A stretch of 64,000 nucleotides of DNA, taken from contig NZ_JAAATY010000015.1 of the NCBI RefSeq assembly GCF_013280595.1, positions 124,001 through 188,000 of the forward strand, written 5' to 3'. The stretch's first letter is position 1. Every line of letters begins with the position of its first letter. Both the position numbers and the translations under genes were made by a program. Source of the DNA: Kibdelosporangium persicum (GTDB lineage: Bacteria; Actinomycetota; Actinomycetes; Mycobacteriales; Pseudonocardiaceae). The notes beneath the pieces were generated by a model, which saw only the letters and a program-made list of their open reading frames with translations, had not been told where the DNA came from and ran no database searches. This document shows, piece after piece, positions 1 to 7,506 of the stretch.

Positions 1-1
1 G

Positions 2-337
2 GACCGGGTCCCGCAGTTGGCCCTGATGAAGCACATGGACGCGGTGGTCTCGCACGGCGGCCACAACACCGTGTGCGAGACGCTGGGGCACGGGCTTCCG
101 TTGGTCGTCGCCCCGATCCGCGACGACCAGCCGATCATCGCCGAGCAGGTCGTCTCGGCAGGCGCCGGGGTGCGCCTGAAGTACCAGCGAGTGCGGGCAC
201 CGGAGATCCGCACCGCGTTGCGGAACGTGTTGCAGGACCCGGTGTACGCGGTCAACGCGCGCCGGATCCAGGAGTCCTTCCGGCTCGGCGGCGGTGCCCG
301 CACCGCGGCTGATCATCTCGAGGCGGTGGTGGCATGA
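2..337 (+). CDS. glycosyltransferase, GT1/MGT family (3' end only)
   Basis: The reading frame is open from the first base of the window, so only the last 111 codons of the gene are present. The fragment carries the C-terminal nucleotide-sugar binding signature of GT1 (UGT/MGT/CalG-like) glycosyltransferases, VSHGGHNTVCETL, followed by LPLVVAPIRDDQP and an Asp-Gln pair that in this family contacts the donor sugar. The enzyme should transfer a sugar from an NDP-sugar to a small-molecule or lipid acceptor. The acceptor cannot be told because the N-terminal domain lies outside. The stop overlaps the start of the next gene by four bases (ATGA), so it is translationally coupled to the methyltransferase and GHMP kinase that follow. 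Family assignment is firm; substrate unknown. Confidence 0.88.
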   Translation, partial: DRVPQLALMKHMDAVVSHGGHNTVCETLGHGLPLVVAPIRDDQPIIAEQVVSAGAGVRLKYQRVRAPEIRTALRNVLQDPVYAVNARRIQESFRLGGGARTAADHLEAVVA

Positions 338-2139
338 TCGCGTGGATCCTGTTCGGCCTGGTAGTGGCCTGCCTGGTGGTGGACACCCTGCGCCTGCGTG
401 GCAGGGCGAGCGGGTTGCGGGTGCTGCCCGAGGCAGCCGGGGACTCCGAGGACTTCCAGTCCTTCCCGGCGCGGTTGCCCGAAGACGTGCGGCAGTCCGC
501 CGTCGAGTTCGCCAGGGCCGAGGATCTCGGGCTGGTCGACCTGATCCCGGCGAACCTGCCGACCATCGCCGCGCTCGACCTGCTCAACCAGGTCGAGCCC
601 AAGACCTACCGCGGTGACCGCTGGGTGCGGGGGATCAGCGCGGGCGAGGCGATCGTCTTCAGCAGCAAGGCCGTGGACAAGCTGGGCATCAGGCAACCGG
701 CCGATCCCACGGAGTTCGTCACCGTCGCCCGGCGGGTCAAGGACCGGGAAGGCGTGTACGTCGACCTGGCCGTCGCGCCGACCCTGCCGTCAGGGCCCTA
801 TGACCTGTCGAAGCGTGCCGCGCGGCTGCGCAAACTCGGCAAGCGACCGGCGTTGTCGACCTCCGCGTCGGTGATCGGATACCTCGCGGTGCTGGGTGTC
901 ACCTTGTGGACATGGCCATGGGGTTTGATCGCGGCCGGACTCTACAGCCTCCAGCCGGTGCTGGCGTTCGCCGGAACACCCCTGCGGCCCAAGGATCTCT
1001 GGCTGACGTCCGTGCTGCGTGCGGTCTACCAGCCGTACCTCTGGGTCCGGACACTGGGCGGACGGTGGCGCACTGCGGCGGAAATCCAGCAGGAGCAGGA
1101 GATGCTGGCGTCGGTGCCGTCCTATCAGGAGGAGATCGACCGCGGCGTCGACCGGTTCTTCGAGCCGCGCCGGGAGAGTTGCCCGACATGCGGCTCGGCG
1201 GACCTGGAGCAGCTGGTCCGTGCGGTGGACCTGGTGCAGCGCAAGCCCGGTGAGTTCCGGATGGACCGGTGTGTCTCCTGTGGACACGTCTTCCAGAACC
1301 CGAGGCTGTCCACGGCCGGACTCGACTTCTACTACCGTGACTTCTACGACGGCCACGGCGCCGGCGCGGCCGAAGCCGTGTTCGCGGGCAAACCGGACCC
1401 GTACTACGACCGGGCCAGGATGGTCCAGCCGTTCACCACACCACGGAACTGGCTGGACGTCGGCTCCGGGCACGCGCACTTCTGCCTCGGTGCCAAGGAG
1501 ATCCTGCCGGACACCCGCTTCGACGGCCTGGACCAGGGAGCGTCCATTGAGGACGCCGTCACGCTGGGCCGCGTCACGGCGGCCTACCGAGGGAACTTCA
1601 AGGACTTCGCCGACCAGCTGCGCGGCCGCTACGACGTGATCAGCATGCACCACTACCTCGAACACGTCCGTGACCCGTGGGACGAGCTGGACATCGCCGC
1701 GGACACGTTGCCCGACGGCGGCTACCTGCTGATCGAGGTGCCCGACCCGGAATGGCGGCTCGGCAGGCTGTTCGGCAAGTACTGGATGCCGTGGTTCCAG
1801 CCGCAGCACCAGCACATGCTGCCGATCGCCAACCTGAAGCAGGCGCTGGCCGAGCGCGGCCTGCGGCCGGTCGCCGAAGAACGCGGCAAAGCCCATCTCT
1901 GCAACGACTTCGTGCTCTCCAGCTACCTGTTCCTGGCCAGTATCGCGCCTCGCTCACCGGCTCCGTGGCGCCCGGCCGAGCCCAGGCTCAAGGCGCTGCG
2001 CAGCGCGCTCGTGTGGTCGGTCGGCATCCCGTGGCTGGTCGTGGCGGGGCTGCTGGACAAGACCGTGAACCAGGCCATCGCCCGGCGGACCGACCGCGGC
2101 AACGCGTACCGCGTGCTGGCCCGCAAGGAGAGCACATGA
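334..2139 (+). CDS. membrane-anchored zinc-ribbon class I SAM methyltransferase
   Basis: A 601-aa protein. Residues 1-20 form a membrane anchor. The next 180 residues are not recognised. Two further hydrophobic segments lie around 180-215. A zinc-ribbon-like pair CPTC (283-286) and CVSC (313-316) precedes a class I methyltransferase core with motif I WLDVGSGHAHF near 374, and the HHYLEHV stretch seen in type 11/23 methyltransferases near 437. A third hydrophobic helix lies near 565. The ribbon-plus-methyltransferase half resembles C-methyltransferases of sugar and polysaccharide pathways; the N-terminal membrane half resembles the tail of a membrane glycosyltransferase but has no catalytic motif I can identify. 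It lies between a glycosyltransferase (4-bp overlap) and a GHMP kinase (4-bp overlap), so a role in glycoconjugate tailoring at the membrane is inferred. Confidence 0.8.
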   Translation: MIAWILFGLVVACLVVDTLRLRGRASGLRVLPEAAGDSEDFQSFPARLPEDVRQSAVEFARAEDLGLVDLIPANLPTIAALDLLNQVEPKTYRGDRWVRGISAGEAIVFSSKAVDKLGIRQPADPTEFVTVARRVKDREGVYVDLAVAPTLPSGPYDLSKRAARLRKLGKRPALSTSASVIGYLAVLGVTLWTWPWGLIAAGLYSLQPVLAFAGTPLRPKDLWLTSVLRAVYQPYLWVRTLGGRWRTAAEIQQEQEMLASVPSYQEEIDRGVDRFFEPRRESCPTCGSADLEQLVRAVDLVQRKPGEFRMDRCVSCGHVFQNPRLSTAGLDFYYRDFYDGHGAGAAEAVFAGKPDPYYDRARMVQPFTTPRNWLDVGSGHAHFCLGAKEILPDTRFDGLDQGASIEDAVTLGRVTAAYRGNFKDFADQLRGRYDVISMHHYLEHVRDPWDELDIAADTLPDGGYLLIEVPDPEWRLGRLFGKYWMPWFQPQHQHMLPIANLKQALAERGLRPVAEERGKAHLCNDFVLSSYLFLASIAPRSPAPWRPAEPRLKALRSALVWSVGIPWLVVAGLLDKTVNQAIARRTDRGNAYRVLARKEST

Positions 2140-3011
2140 TCGACCTCGCCGACCGGCCGGACGTCGCCCCGGAACTTCGTCTCGTCCCGCACGCGTTCCG
2201 GGAGGCGTACGGCCGTTCGGCCGAAGGTGTCTGGTACGCGCCGGGCGTGGTGAGCCTGATGCCTGGCCTGGCCGTGTGCGGCCGCTGGGGCGCGATCGTC
2301 GCGGCGGGGCGGCGGGATGACGGGGTCGTGGAGCTGGCGTCCATCAACAAGCCCGCTGAGCCCGTTGTCCTTCCCGCGCGGGACATCCCCGCGTGGGCGA
2401 GGCCGGTGGTCCAGGTGGCCGAACGGTTGCGGCCGGCCGGAGTCACCCTGCTGTGCAGTGTGGACCTGCCCGCGGGTGCCGGGTTGTCGTCGCAGACCGC
2501 GTTGGCCTGTGCGGCGGCCTTGGCGCTACGAGACCTCTGCGAGCCGGACATGCCGCTCGACCATCTGGTCGACGTCCTCGTGCGATCGCAGCCGCGATCC
2601 CGTGTGGAGGCCGCATTCGCGGGATATCAGGTGGGTCTCGACATCGGCGACACCAGGCTGCTCGTCGTCGATACCAGGCTGCGACGCGACACGCCGGTAC
2701 GGCTGACCGGCTTCCCCGGGCGCGGGCACGAGTCGATCGAGCAGCTGGGACGGGCTTTGACGGATTTCCACCGTGCGCAGGACGCCGAGGACGAACAGGA
2801 CATCGCGGTGCGGGCCGCGCTGGACGGCGGTGCGCTCGGCGCAACGATGCTGGTGGACGACCCCGGACGGCCCGTTGCCGCGCTCGTCGCCCCGGATCGT
2901 GTCGCGAAAGTCCGCGCCCATGTGTCCGATGCCTTCCGCCGCAAGGAGCGCACCGCGCCCAGGTATCTGACCATCCGGCCGTCCGCCGGAGCCCGCCGGA
3001 TCACCGGATAA
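2136..3011 (+). CDS. GHMP-family small-molecule kinase (galactokinase-like)
   Basis: A 291-aa protein starting at the ATG that overlaps the previous stop (ATGA). The GHMP ATP-binding motif is clear: LPAGAGLSSQTALA at residues 111-124. Residues 35-37 (APG) match the start of the galactokinase-type substrate motif, but the following residues that normally read R-x-N-x-I-G-E-H are replaced by VVSLMPGLA. The third motif, normally a glycine-rich GGGFGG stretch, reads GGALGATMLVDD at 231-242. At 291 residues it is shorter than typical galactokinases (about 380). It probably phosphorylates a sugar or polyol supplied by or for the glycosyltransferase upstream; substrate unknown. The family call is good, but galactokinase proper is unlikely because the substrate motif has diverged. 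Confidence 0.75.
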   Translation: MIDLADRPDVAPELRLVPHAFREAYGRSAEGVWYAPGVVSLMPGLAVCGRWGAIVAAGRRDDGVVELASINKPAEPVVLPARDIPAWARPVVQVAERLRPAGVTLLCSVDLPAGAGLSSQTALACAAALALRDLCEPDMPLDHLVDVLVRSQPRSRVEAAFAGYQVGLDIGDTRLLVVDTRLRRDTPVRLTGFPGRGHESIEQLGRALTDFHRAQDAEDEQDIAVRAALDGGALGATMLVDDPGRPVAALVAPDRVAKVRAHVSDAFRRKERTAPRYLTIRPSAGARRITG

Positions 3012-3021
3012 ATTTCCGTAT

Positions 3022-3050
3022 GCCACTCGTGGCGTTACGTGAACCCGTAA
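3022..3050. promoter_or_regulatory. two adjacent small inverted repeats upstream of the PF04672 methyltransferase
   Basis: GCCAC-TC-GTGGC (3022-3033) is followed directly by TTACG-N6-CGTAA (3035-3050). The first could be a short terminator stem for the GHMP kinase operon, although no T-tract follows. The second looks more like a protein-binding site just upstream of the AGGAGG-like sequence at 3053-3058. Only the symmetry is seen; function is inferred and weak. Confidence 0.25.
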
Positions 3051-3090
3051 TGTAGGAGGCGATCGGCGGCGGACAGACGGGACCAGGCGG

Positions 3091-3930
3091 ATGACTCGGG
3101 GTGATGAATCGTCGGACGTCCGCGACACGCCTGTCCGGATCGACACGACGAGAGCCAGTGTCACCCGGGTCTACGACGCCCTGCTCGGCGGCAAGGACAA
3201 CTTCCAGGCCGACCGGGACGTGCGGGCACGGTTCCTGGAACTGGACCCCGACTTCACCCGGGCGGTGCTGGACCGGCGCGAGTTCATGATGCGCGTCACG
3301 CGCTACCTCGCCGGCGAAGTCGGCATCGCCCAGTTCCTCGACCTCGGCGCGACGCTGCCCGAGGCGGAGAACACCCACGAGATCGCGCAGCGCCTCAACC
3401 GCGAGTCCGCCATGGTGTACGTGTCGCTTGATCACGGCGTGCTGGCCCACGGGCGTGCGCTGCTGGCCGACAACGACCGCACGCACATGGTCGAGGCCGA
3501 TTTCCGCAAGCCACGTCAGGTGATCGAGCATCCGACCGTCGCCAAGCACCTGGACTTCGGCCAGCCGATGGCGGTCTTCCACGTCGGCACCATGCAGCAC
3601 GTGCGTCCCGAGCGTGATCCGGCCGGGATCATCGCCGCCTACATCGACGCCCTGGCGCCCGGTTCGTACCTGGTCTACGGGCACCTGCTCGACCCGGGAC
3701 CGGACCACGAACTGGCCGAACTGGCCAAGGGGGTGCGGGACGTGTACCTCGAAGCCGGTGTCGGTCTGTGGGTGCGGACCCGCGCGGAGATCGAAGGCCA
3801 CCTGTCCGGGCTCGACTTGCTGCCACCCGGTCTGGTCAGGCTCGCCGACTGGTGGCCGGACGGTCCGCGGCTGCACCCGCTGGGCCCTACCCAGCAGATC
3901 GCGCTCGGCGCGGTGGGCCGCAAGCCCTGA
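3091..3930 (+). CDS. S-adenosyl methyltransferase family protein (PF04672/DUF574)
   Basis: A 279-aa protein of the actinobacteria-specific SAM methyltransferase family found in many copies in Streptomyces and Pseudonocardiaceae. Recognisable landmarks are RVYDALLGGKDNF at 26-38, the SAM-binding loop QFLDLGATLP at 81-90, the conserved NTHEIAQ at 94-100, and the stretch ending VLAHGRALL. In the family the loop usually reads FLDIGSGLPT and the acidic adenosine-ribose stretch VDNDP. Here GSG has become GAT and VDNDP has become VSLDH, so SAM binding may be altered. It stands alone with its own leader and no obvious substrate gene beside it. Physiological role of the family is not established. Confidence 0.85.
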   Translation: MTRGDESSDVRDTPVRIDTTRASVTRVYDALLGGKDNFQADRDVRARFLELDPDFTRAVLDRREFMMRVTRYLAGEVGIAQFLDLGATLPEAENTHEIAQRLNRESAMVYVSLDHGVLAHGRALLADNDRTHMVEADFRKPRQVIEHPTVAKHLDFGQPMAVFHVGTMQHVRPERDPAGIIAAYIDALAPGSYLVYGHLLDPGPDHELAELAKGVRDVYLEAGVGLWVRTRAEIEGHLSGLDLLPPGLVRLADWWPDGPRLHPLGPTQQIALGAVGRKP

Positions 3931-3957
3931 TGTCACAACCGTGAGGCCTGTCCCGTC
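3931..3957 (+). promoter_or_regulatory. ECF41-type autoregulated promoter of sigJ
   Basis: TGTCACA (3931-3937) and CGTC (3954-3957) are separated by 16 bases, matching the -35/-10 signature reported for ECF41 sigma factors, which typically transcribe their own operon. The GTG start of the sigma gene lies 9 bases after CGTC, so transcription would begin at or within a base or two of the start codon, giving a leaderless mRNA. That agrees with the absence of a Shine-Dalgarno sequence. The signature lies immediately after the stop of the previous gene. Confidence 0.75.
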
Positions 3958-3965
3958 CTAGTGGT

Positions 3966-4817
3966 GTGCGGGAGTTCCTCGAAGCCAAGGACCGGCTGCT
4001 GGGCATCGCCTACGGCATCACCGGCGATGTCGGTGCGGCCGAGGACATCGTCCAGGAGGCGTGGCTACGGCTGAGCCGGGCCGAGGGCGTCGACGACGTC
4101 ACCGGCTGGCTGGTGGTGGTCACGTCCCGGCTGGCGCTGGATCACGTGCGGTCCGCCCGGTTCCGCCGTGAGCACTACGTCGGGCCGTGGCTGCCGGAAC
4201 CGTTGGTGGACGGCCCGGAAGACCGGGTGACCATGGCGGAGTCGGTGAACATGGCCCTGCTCGTGGTCCTGGAGACGCTGTCCCCGGCGGAGCGGACCGT
4301 TTTCGTGCTGCACGAGGTGTTCGGCATGCCGTTCGCCGAGGTGGCCGAGGCAGTCGGGCGGTCGCCCGCTGCGGTGCGTCAGCTGGCGGCCCGGGCACGC
4401 AAACACGTCGGCGCCAGGACACCGCGCTTCGACCTGGACCACGTCCAGCAGAAGCGCGTGGTCGACGCGTTCGCCAAGGCGTGTGACGGCCGGGACATCG
4501 ACGGGCTGCTGCGGCTGCTCGACCCGGACGTCGTGCTGCACACCGACGGCGGCGGCCGGGTCAGGGCCGCCCGCAGGCCGGTGTACGGCGCCGACAAGGT
4601 CGCCAGGTTCCTGGTCGGCATCTCCCGCACGGTCGCGGTGGACCACCGGCTGGTCCAGGTCAACGGCTGGACCGGGCTGCTGCGGTTCACCGAGACCACG
4701 TTGCACAGCGTCGTGGCACTCACCACGGCGAACGGCCGGGTGACCACGATCGACATCGTGGCCAACCCGGAGAAACTCACGCGCGTGCGCGCTGTGATCC
4801 ACGGAAAGGACAAATGA
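3966..4817 (+). CDS. sigJ: ECF41 RNA polymerase sigma factor (SigJ type) with SnoaL-like tail
   Basis: A 283-aa extracytoplasmic-function sigma factor. Sigma region 2 spans about residues 5-65 and region 4 about 104-147 (helix-turn-helix around FAEVAEAVGRSPAAVRQ). The linker carries WLPEPLV at 75-81, the hallmark of ECF41. The roughly 120-residue SnoaL/NTF2-like C-terminal extension carries the two other hallmark motifs, DGGG at 194-197 and NPEKL at 267-271. No anti-sigma factor is adjacent; in ECF41 the C-terminal domain itself modulates activity. The GTG start is chosen because it sits directly downstream of the matching promoter. The gene overlaps its AhpD-like partner by four bases. The inducing signal is unknown. 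Confidence 0.92.
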   Translation: MREFLEAKDRLLGIAYGITGDVGAAEDIVQEAWLRLSRAEGVDDVTGWLVVVTSRLALDHVRSARFRREHYVGPWLPEPLVDGPEDRVTMAESVNMALLVVLETLSPAERTVFVLHEVFGMPFAEVAEAVGRSPAAVRQLAARARKHVGARTPRFDLDHVQQKRVVDAFAKACDGRDIDGLLRLLDPDVVLHTDGGGRVRAARRPVYGADKVARFLVGISRTVAVDHRLVQVNGWTGLLRFTETTLHSVVALTTANGRVTTIDIVANPEKLTRVRAVIHGKDK

Positions 4818-5275
4818 CTGTGGGACCGCGGATGGAAGCCCCCGCCGAGGTGTACAAGCACATGTTCGCCCTGGAGCGGTGGGAACAGGCCAGCGCTCTG
4901 CCCGAGGACCTCCGGCTGCTGGTCAAACTCCGGGTCAGCCAGCTCAACGGGTGCGCCTTCTGCGTCGACATGCACGCCCACCACGCCAAGGCCGAGGGGG
5001 AGACCGACGAGCGCCTCTTCAGCCTGGTCACGTGGGAGGAGACGCCGTTCTTCACCGAGCGGGAACGGGCGGCGCTCCGGCTCGCCGAGGAAGGCACCCG
5101 GCTGACCACCGGCCGCGTGTCCGACGACACCTGGGACGAGGCCAAGAAGCACTTCACCGACGAGGAACTGGGCGCGCTCGTCGTGACGATCGCGACCATC
5201 AACGCGTGGAACCGCTACGGGGTCATTCTCGAGAAGGTCCCGGGCTCCCTGCGTAAGGCGAACGCGTCAGCCTGA
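4814..5275 (+). CDS. carboxymuconolactone decarboxylase/AhpD-like protein (ECF41 partner)
   Basis: A 153-aa protein of the CMD/alkylhydroperoxidase-like fold. The redox-active pair C47-A-F-C50 followed by H54 (CAFCVDMH) is the AhpD-type catalytic motif, in which the two cysteines reduce a peroxide and are recharged by a dithiol donor. In the ECF41 group the gene next to the sigma factor is typically a carboxymuconolactone decarboxylase, oxidoreductase or epimerase; this one is the first type. The ATGA overlap with sigJ makes co-expression certain in practice. A peroxidase role is likely from the motif; the physiological substrate is not known. Its last 9 bp overlap the convergent symporter gene. 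Confidence 0.9.
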   Translation: MTVGPRMEAPAEVYKHMFALERWEQASALPEDLRLLVKLRVSQLNGCAFCVDMHAHHAKAEGETDERLFSLVTWEETPFFTERERAALRLAEEGTRLTTGRVSDDTWDEAKKHFTDEELGALVVTIATINAWNRYGVILEKVPGSLRKANASA

Positions 5276-6862
5276 GCCGATCCCGGTCATCGACCGGACC
5301 TCCAGCTCGTCACGGCGATCGGGGTCGTCGACGCCTTTGCGCTCACCGACGAAGGTGCCGGCGATCCCGAGCACGAACCCGAGCGGGATGGACACGATCC
5401 CCGGGTTGGACAGCGGGAACAACGCGAAGTCGATGCCGCTGATGATCGAGGTCTCGGTGCCGGACATCACCGGCGAGAACACGATCAGCACCAGGCAGCT
5501 CGCCAGGCCGCCGTAGATCGCCCACAGCGTGCCGGTGGTGTTGAACCTGCGCCAGAACAACGTGTAGAGGATGGCGGGCAGGTTGGCCGACGCGGCCAGC
5601 GCGAAGGCCAGCGACACCAGGAAGGCGACGTTCTGGCCGATGGCCAGGATGCCGCCGCCGACGGCCAGGCAGCCGACCACGACCGCGGTCAGCCGGGCGA
5701 CCCGGACCTCCGAGCCCGGCTCCGGGTTGCCGTGCTTCATCACGTTCGCGTACACGTCGTGCGCGAACGAGGCCGACGCGGTCAGCGTCAGACCGGCCAC
5801 CACGGCGAGGATCGTGGTGAACGCGATCGCCGAGACCAGGCCGAGCAGGGCCGCGCCACCGATGTGGAACGCGAGCAGCGGCACAGCGGAGTTCTCGCCG
5901 CCGGGCGCGTCGAGGATCGCGTCCGTGCCGACGATCGCGCTCGCGCCGTAACCGATGAGCAGCGTGCTCAGGTAGAACAGCACCATGGCCCAGATGGCCC
6001 AGACGACCGAGCGGCGGGCCTGGTGGGCGTTCGGCACGGTGTAGAAGCGCATCAGCACGTGCGGCAGGGCTGCGGTGCCGAGCACCAGGGCCAGCGACAG
6101 GGAGACGAAGTCGAGCTTGGCCGTCTCGGTCCGGCCGTAGCGCGCGCCGGGTTCCAGGATCAGGTCGCTCAGCGCGTTCTTCTCGGCGGCCCGGCCGAGC
6201 AGCGACCCGAGGTCGAAGCCGAACTTGCCGAGGATGAACACGCTCATCAGGCTCACGCAGACCAGCAGCAGGACCGCTTTCACGATCTGCACCCACGTGG
6301 TGCCCTTCATGCCGCCGACCAGCACGTACAGCACCATGATCACGCCGACCACGGTGATCACCAGTGCCTGCCCGCTCGCGGTGTGCACGTCCAGCAGCAG
6401 CGCCACCAGGCCGCCGGCACCTGCCATCTGGGCGAGCATGTAGAAGAACGAGATCACCAGGGTGGCGTTGGCCGCCGCGGCGCGCACCGGGCGCTGCTTC
6501 ATGCGGTAGCTGACGACGTCGCCCATGGTGAACCGGCCGGTGTTGCGGATCCGCTCGGCGACCAGCAGCAGCGGGATCAGCCAGGCGACCAGGAAGCCGA
6601 CGGAGTAGAGGAAGCCGTCGTAGCCGTAGACCGCGATGGCGCCGGAGACGCCCAGGAAGGACGCCGCGGACAGGTAGTCCCCGGACAGCGCGATGCCGTT
6701 CTGCCTACCGGTGAACCCGCCGCCCGCCGCGTAGTAGTCCGCCGCGGTGGTATTCCTCGTGCTCACGCGATAGACGATGAACAGCGTTATCGCGACGACG
6801 GCGACGAAGATCGTGACATTAAGGGTCGGATTACCCGCGGTTGCCGCCAGATTAACCGTCAT
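5267..6862 (-). CDS. solute:sodium symporter, ActP-like (cation/acetate)
   Basis: A 531-aa integral membrane protein of the SSS family with about 13 hydrophobic segments. After the first helix (TIFVAVVAITLFIVYRV) comes TAADYYAAGGGFTGRQNGIA, the conserved start of SSS helix 2 seen in ActP and MctC. Such transporters import acetate, pyruvate or other short monocarboxylates with Na+ or H+. The start is placed at the ATG giving MTVNLAATAG, two bases after the stop of the DUF485 gene; a longer frame upstream is only read-through. The DUF485-SSS pair is the usual yjcH-actP arrangement, which supports acetate-type substrates. Substrate is inferred from family and pairing, not proven. Confidence 0.88.
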   Translation of the reverse strand: MTVNLAATAGNPTLNVTIFVAVVAITLFIVYRVSTRNTTAADYYAAGGGFTGRQNGIALSGDYLSAASFLGVSGAIAVYGYDGFLYSVGFLVAWLIPLLLVAERIRNTGRFTMGDVVSYRMKQRPVRAAAANATLVISFFYMLAQMAGAGGLVALLLDVHTASGQALVITVVGVIMVLYVLVGGMKGTTWVQIVKAVLLLVCVSLMSVFILGKFGFDLGSLLGRAAEKNALSDLILEPGARYGRTETAKLDFVSLSLALVLGTAALPHVLMRFYTVPNAHQARRSVVWAIWAMVLFYLSTLLIGYGASAIVGTDAILDAPGGENSAVPLLAFHIGGAALLGLVSAIAFTTILAVVAGLTLTASASFAHDVYANVMKHGNPEPGSEVRVARLTAVVVGCLAVGGGILAIGQNVAFLVSLAFALAASANLPAILYTLFWRRFNTTGTLWAIYGGLASCLVLIVFSPVMSGTETSIISGIDFALFPLSNPGIVSIPLGFVLGIAGTFVGERKGVDDPDRRDELEVRSMTGIGSG

Positions 6863-6864
6863 CT

Positions 6865-7224
6865 TCAGTTCGCACCCACCCGGTCGCGCAAGTGCTTCAC
6901 CTGTGGATCGATACGGCGTTTCGCGAAGATCCGGTAGCCGATCATGATCGCGATCGTGGTCACGAACTGGGACAACCCCAGCAGAAGGCCCACGGTGATG
7001 TTGTCGGTGACCCGCCGGCTCATGAACTCCGGAGCGTACGCGGCAAGCAGGACATAGCTCAGATACCACGTGAGGAACAACAGGGTCATCGGGACGACGA
7101 ACCGTCGTACCTGCTTGCGCAGCCGGACGAATTCCGCGCTCCGGGCGATCGCCGCGAAGTCGGGTTGACCGTCGTCGTGCTCCGCGAAATCATGCTCCCG
7201 TGAAAAGGACGGCATCGTTTTCAT
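6865..7224 (-). CDS. DUF485 membrane protein (YjcH-like symporter partner)
   Basis: A 119-aa protein with a polar N-terminal 45 residues and two transmembrane helices (about 48-68 and 80-102). The stretch RRFVVPMTLLFLTWYLSYV followed by an acidic/aromatic turn is typical of DUF485. Members are usually encoded immediately upstream of an acetate/solute:Na+ symporter, as here (2-bp gap), and are thought to help assembly or activity of that transporter. It is the first gene of the two-gene operon; its promoter must lie in the 282-bp region shared with the divergent histidine kinase gene. Confidence 0.85.
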   Translation of the reverse strand: MKTMPSFSREHDFAEHDDGQPDFAAIARSAEFVRLRKQVRRFVVPMTLLFLTWYLSYVLLAAYAPEFMSRRVTDNITVGLLLGLSQFVTTIAIMIGYRIFAKRRIDPQVKHLRDRVGAN

Positions 7225-7355
7225 CGGGGTTGTCCTCCGCGGGGATCTTGTCGGCCTGGATCGATACCGGGGTGAGCGGGCCGGTGGCGGAAGTCAAGCT
7301 AGGCTGTCGTCCCTACGACGTCAAGCGGCATCCCAGGAAGGTTTTGACTCAGTGC

Positions 7356-7368
7356 TCACACGGTGTGA
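7356..7368. promoter_or_regulatory. candidate operator TCACAC-G-GTGTGA in the DUF485/cvnA divergent region
   Basis: A perfect 6+6 palindrome with a one-base centre, 132 bp from the DUF485 start and 139 bp from the cvnA start. A TTGACT hexamer precedes it at 7344-7349. Position between two divergently transcribed genes makes it a plausible regulator site for one or both. No regulator gene adjoins it, so the binding protein is unknown. Confidence 0.35.
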
Positions 7369-7443
7369 AAAGTTCCAACGTGGTTACTGGTCTGAATGCT
7401 GAGCCATTGACCGACCGTACCGGGATCGTGGCGTATTTGATAC

Positions 7444-7473
7444 TTGAACAAATGGGCGACAGTTACCTAGGTT
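7444..7473 (+). promoter_or_regulatory. candidate promoter of the cvnABC operon
   Basis: TTGAAC (7444-7449) and TAGGTT (7468-7473) are spaced by 18 bases, a fair match to the housekeeping actinobacterial consensus. Transcription would start near 7480, leaving about 27 bases before the GTG of cvnA. The surrounding 150 bp are noticeably less G+C rich than the genes, as expected for a promoter region. Inference from sequence only. Confidence 0.35.
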
Positions 7474-7506
7474 ATCCGCGATGTCCTATTTGTATTTGAG
7501 GTTCTC

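Noticed and set aside
790-1896. 368-codon minus-strand open frame opposite the methyltransferase
   Set aside because: It is antisense to a well-supported gene; the composition (Val, Arg, Gln, His-rich, no hydrophobic core or motif) is what a G+C-rich gene gives when read backwards.
5732-6937. 401-codon plus-strand open frame opposite the SSS symporter
   Set aside because: His/Gln/Asp-rich antisense translation of membrane helices; the minus-strand symporter is clear.
7200-7499. 99-codon plus-strand open frame in the DUF485/cvnA gap
   Set aside because: It begins antisense inside the DUF485 gene, has no ribosome site and no motif, and covers the promoter candidates; regarded as non-coding.
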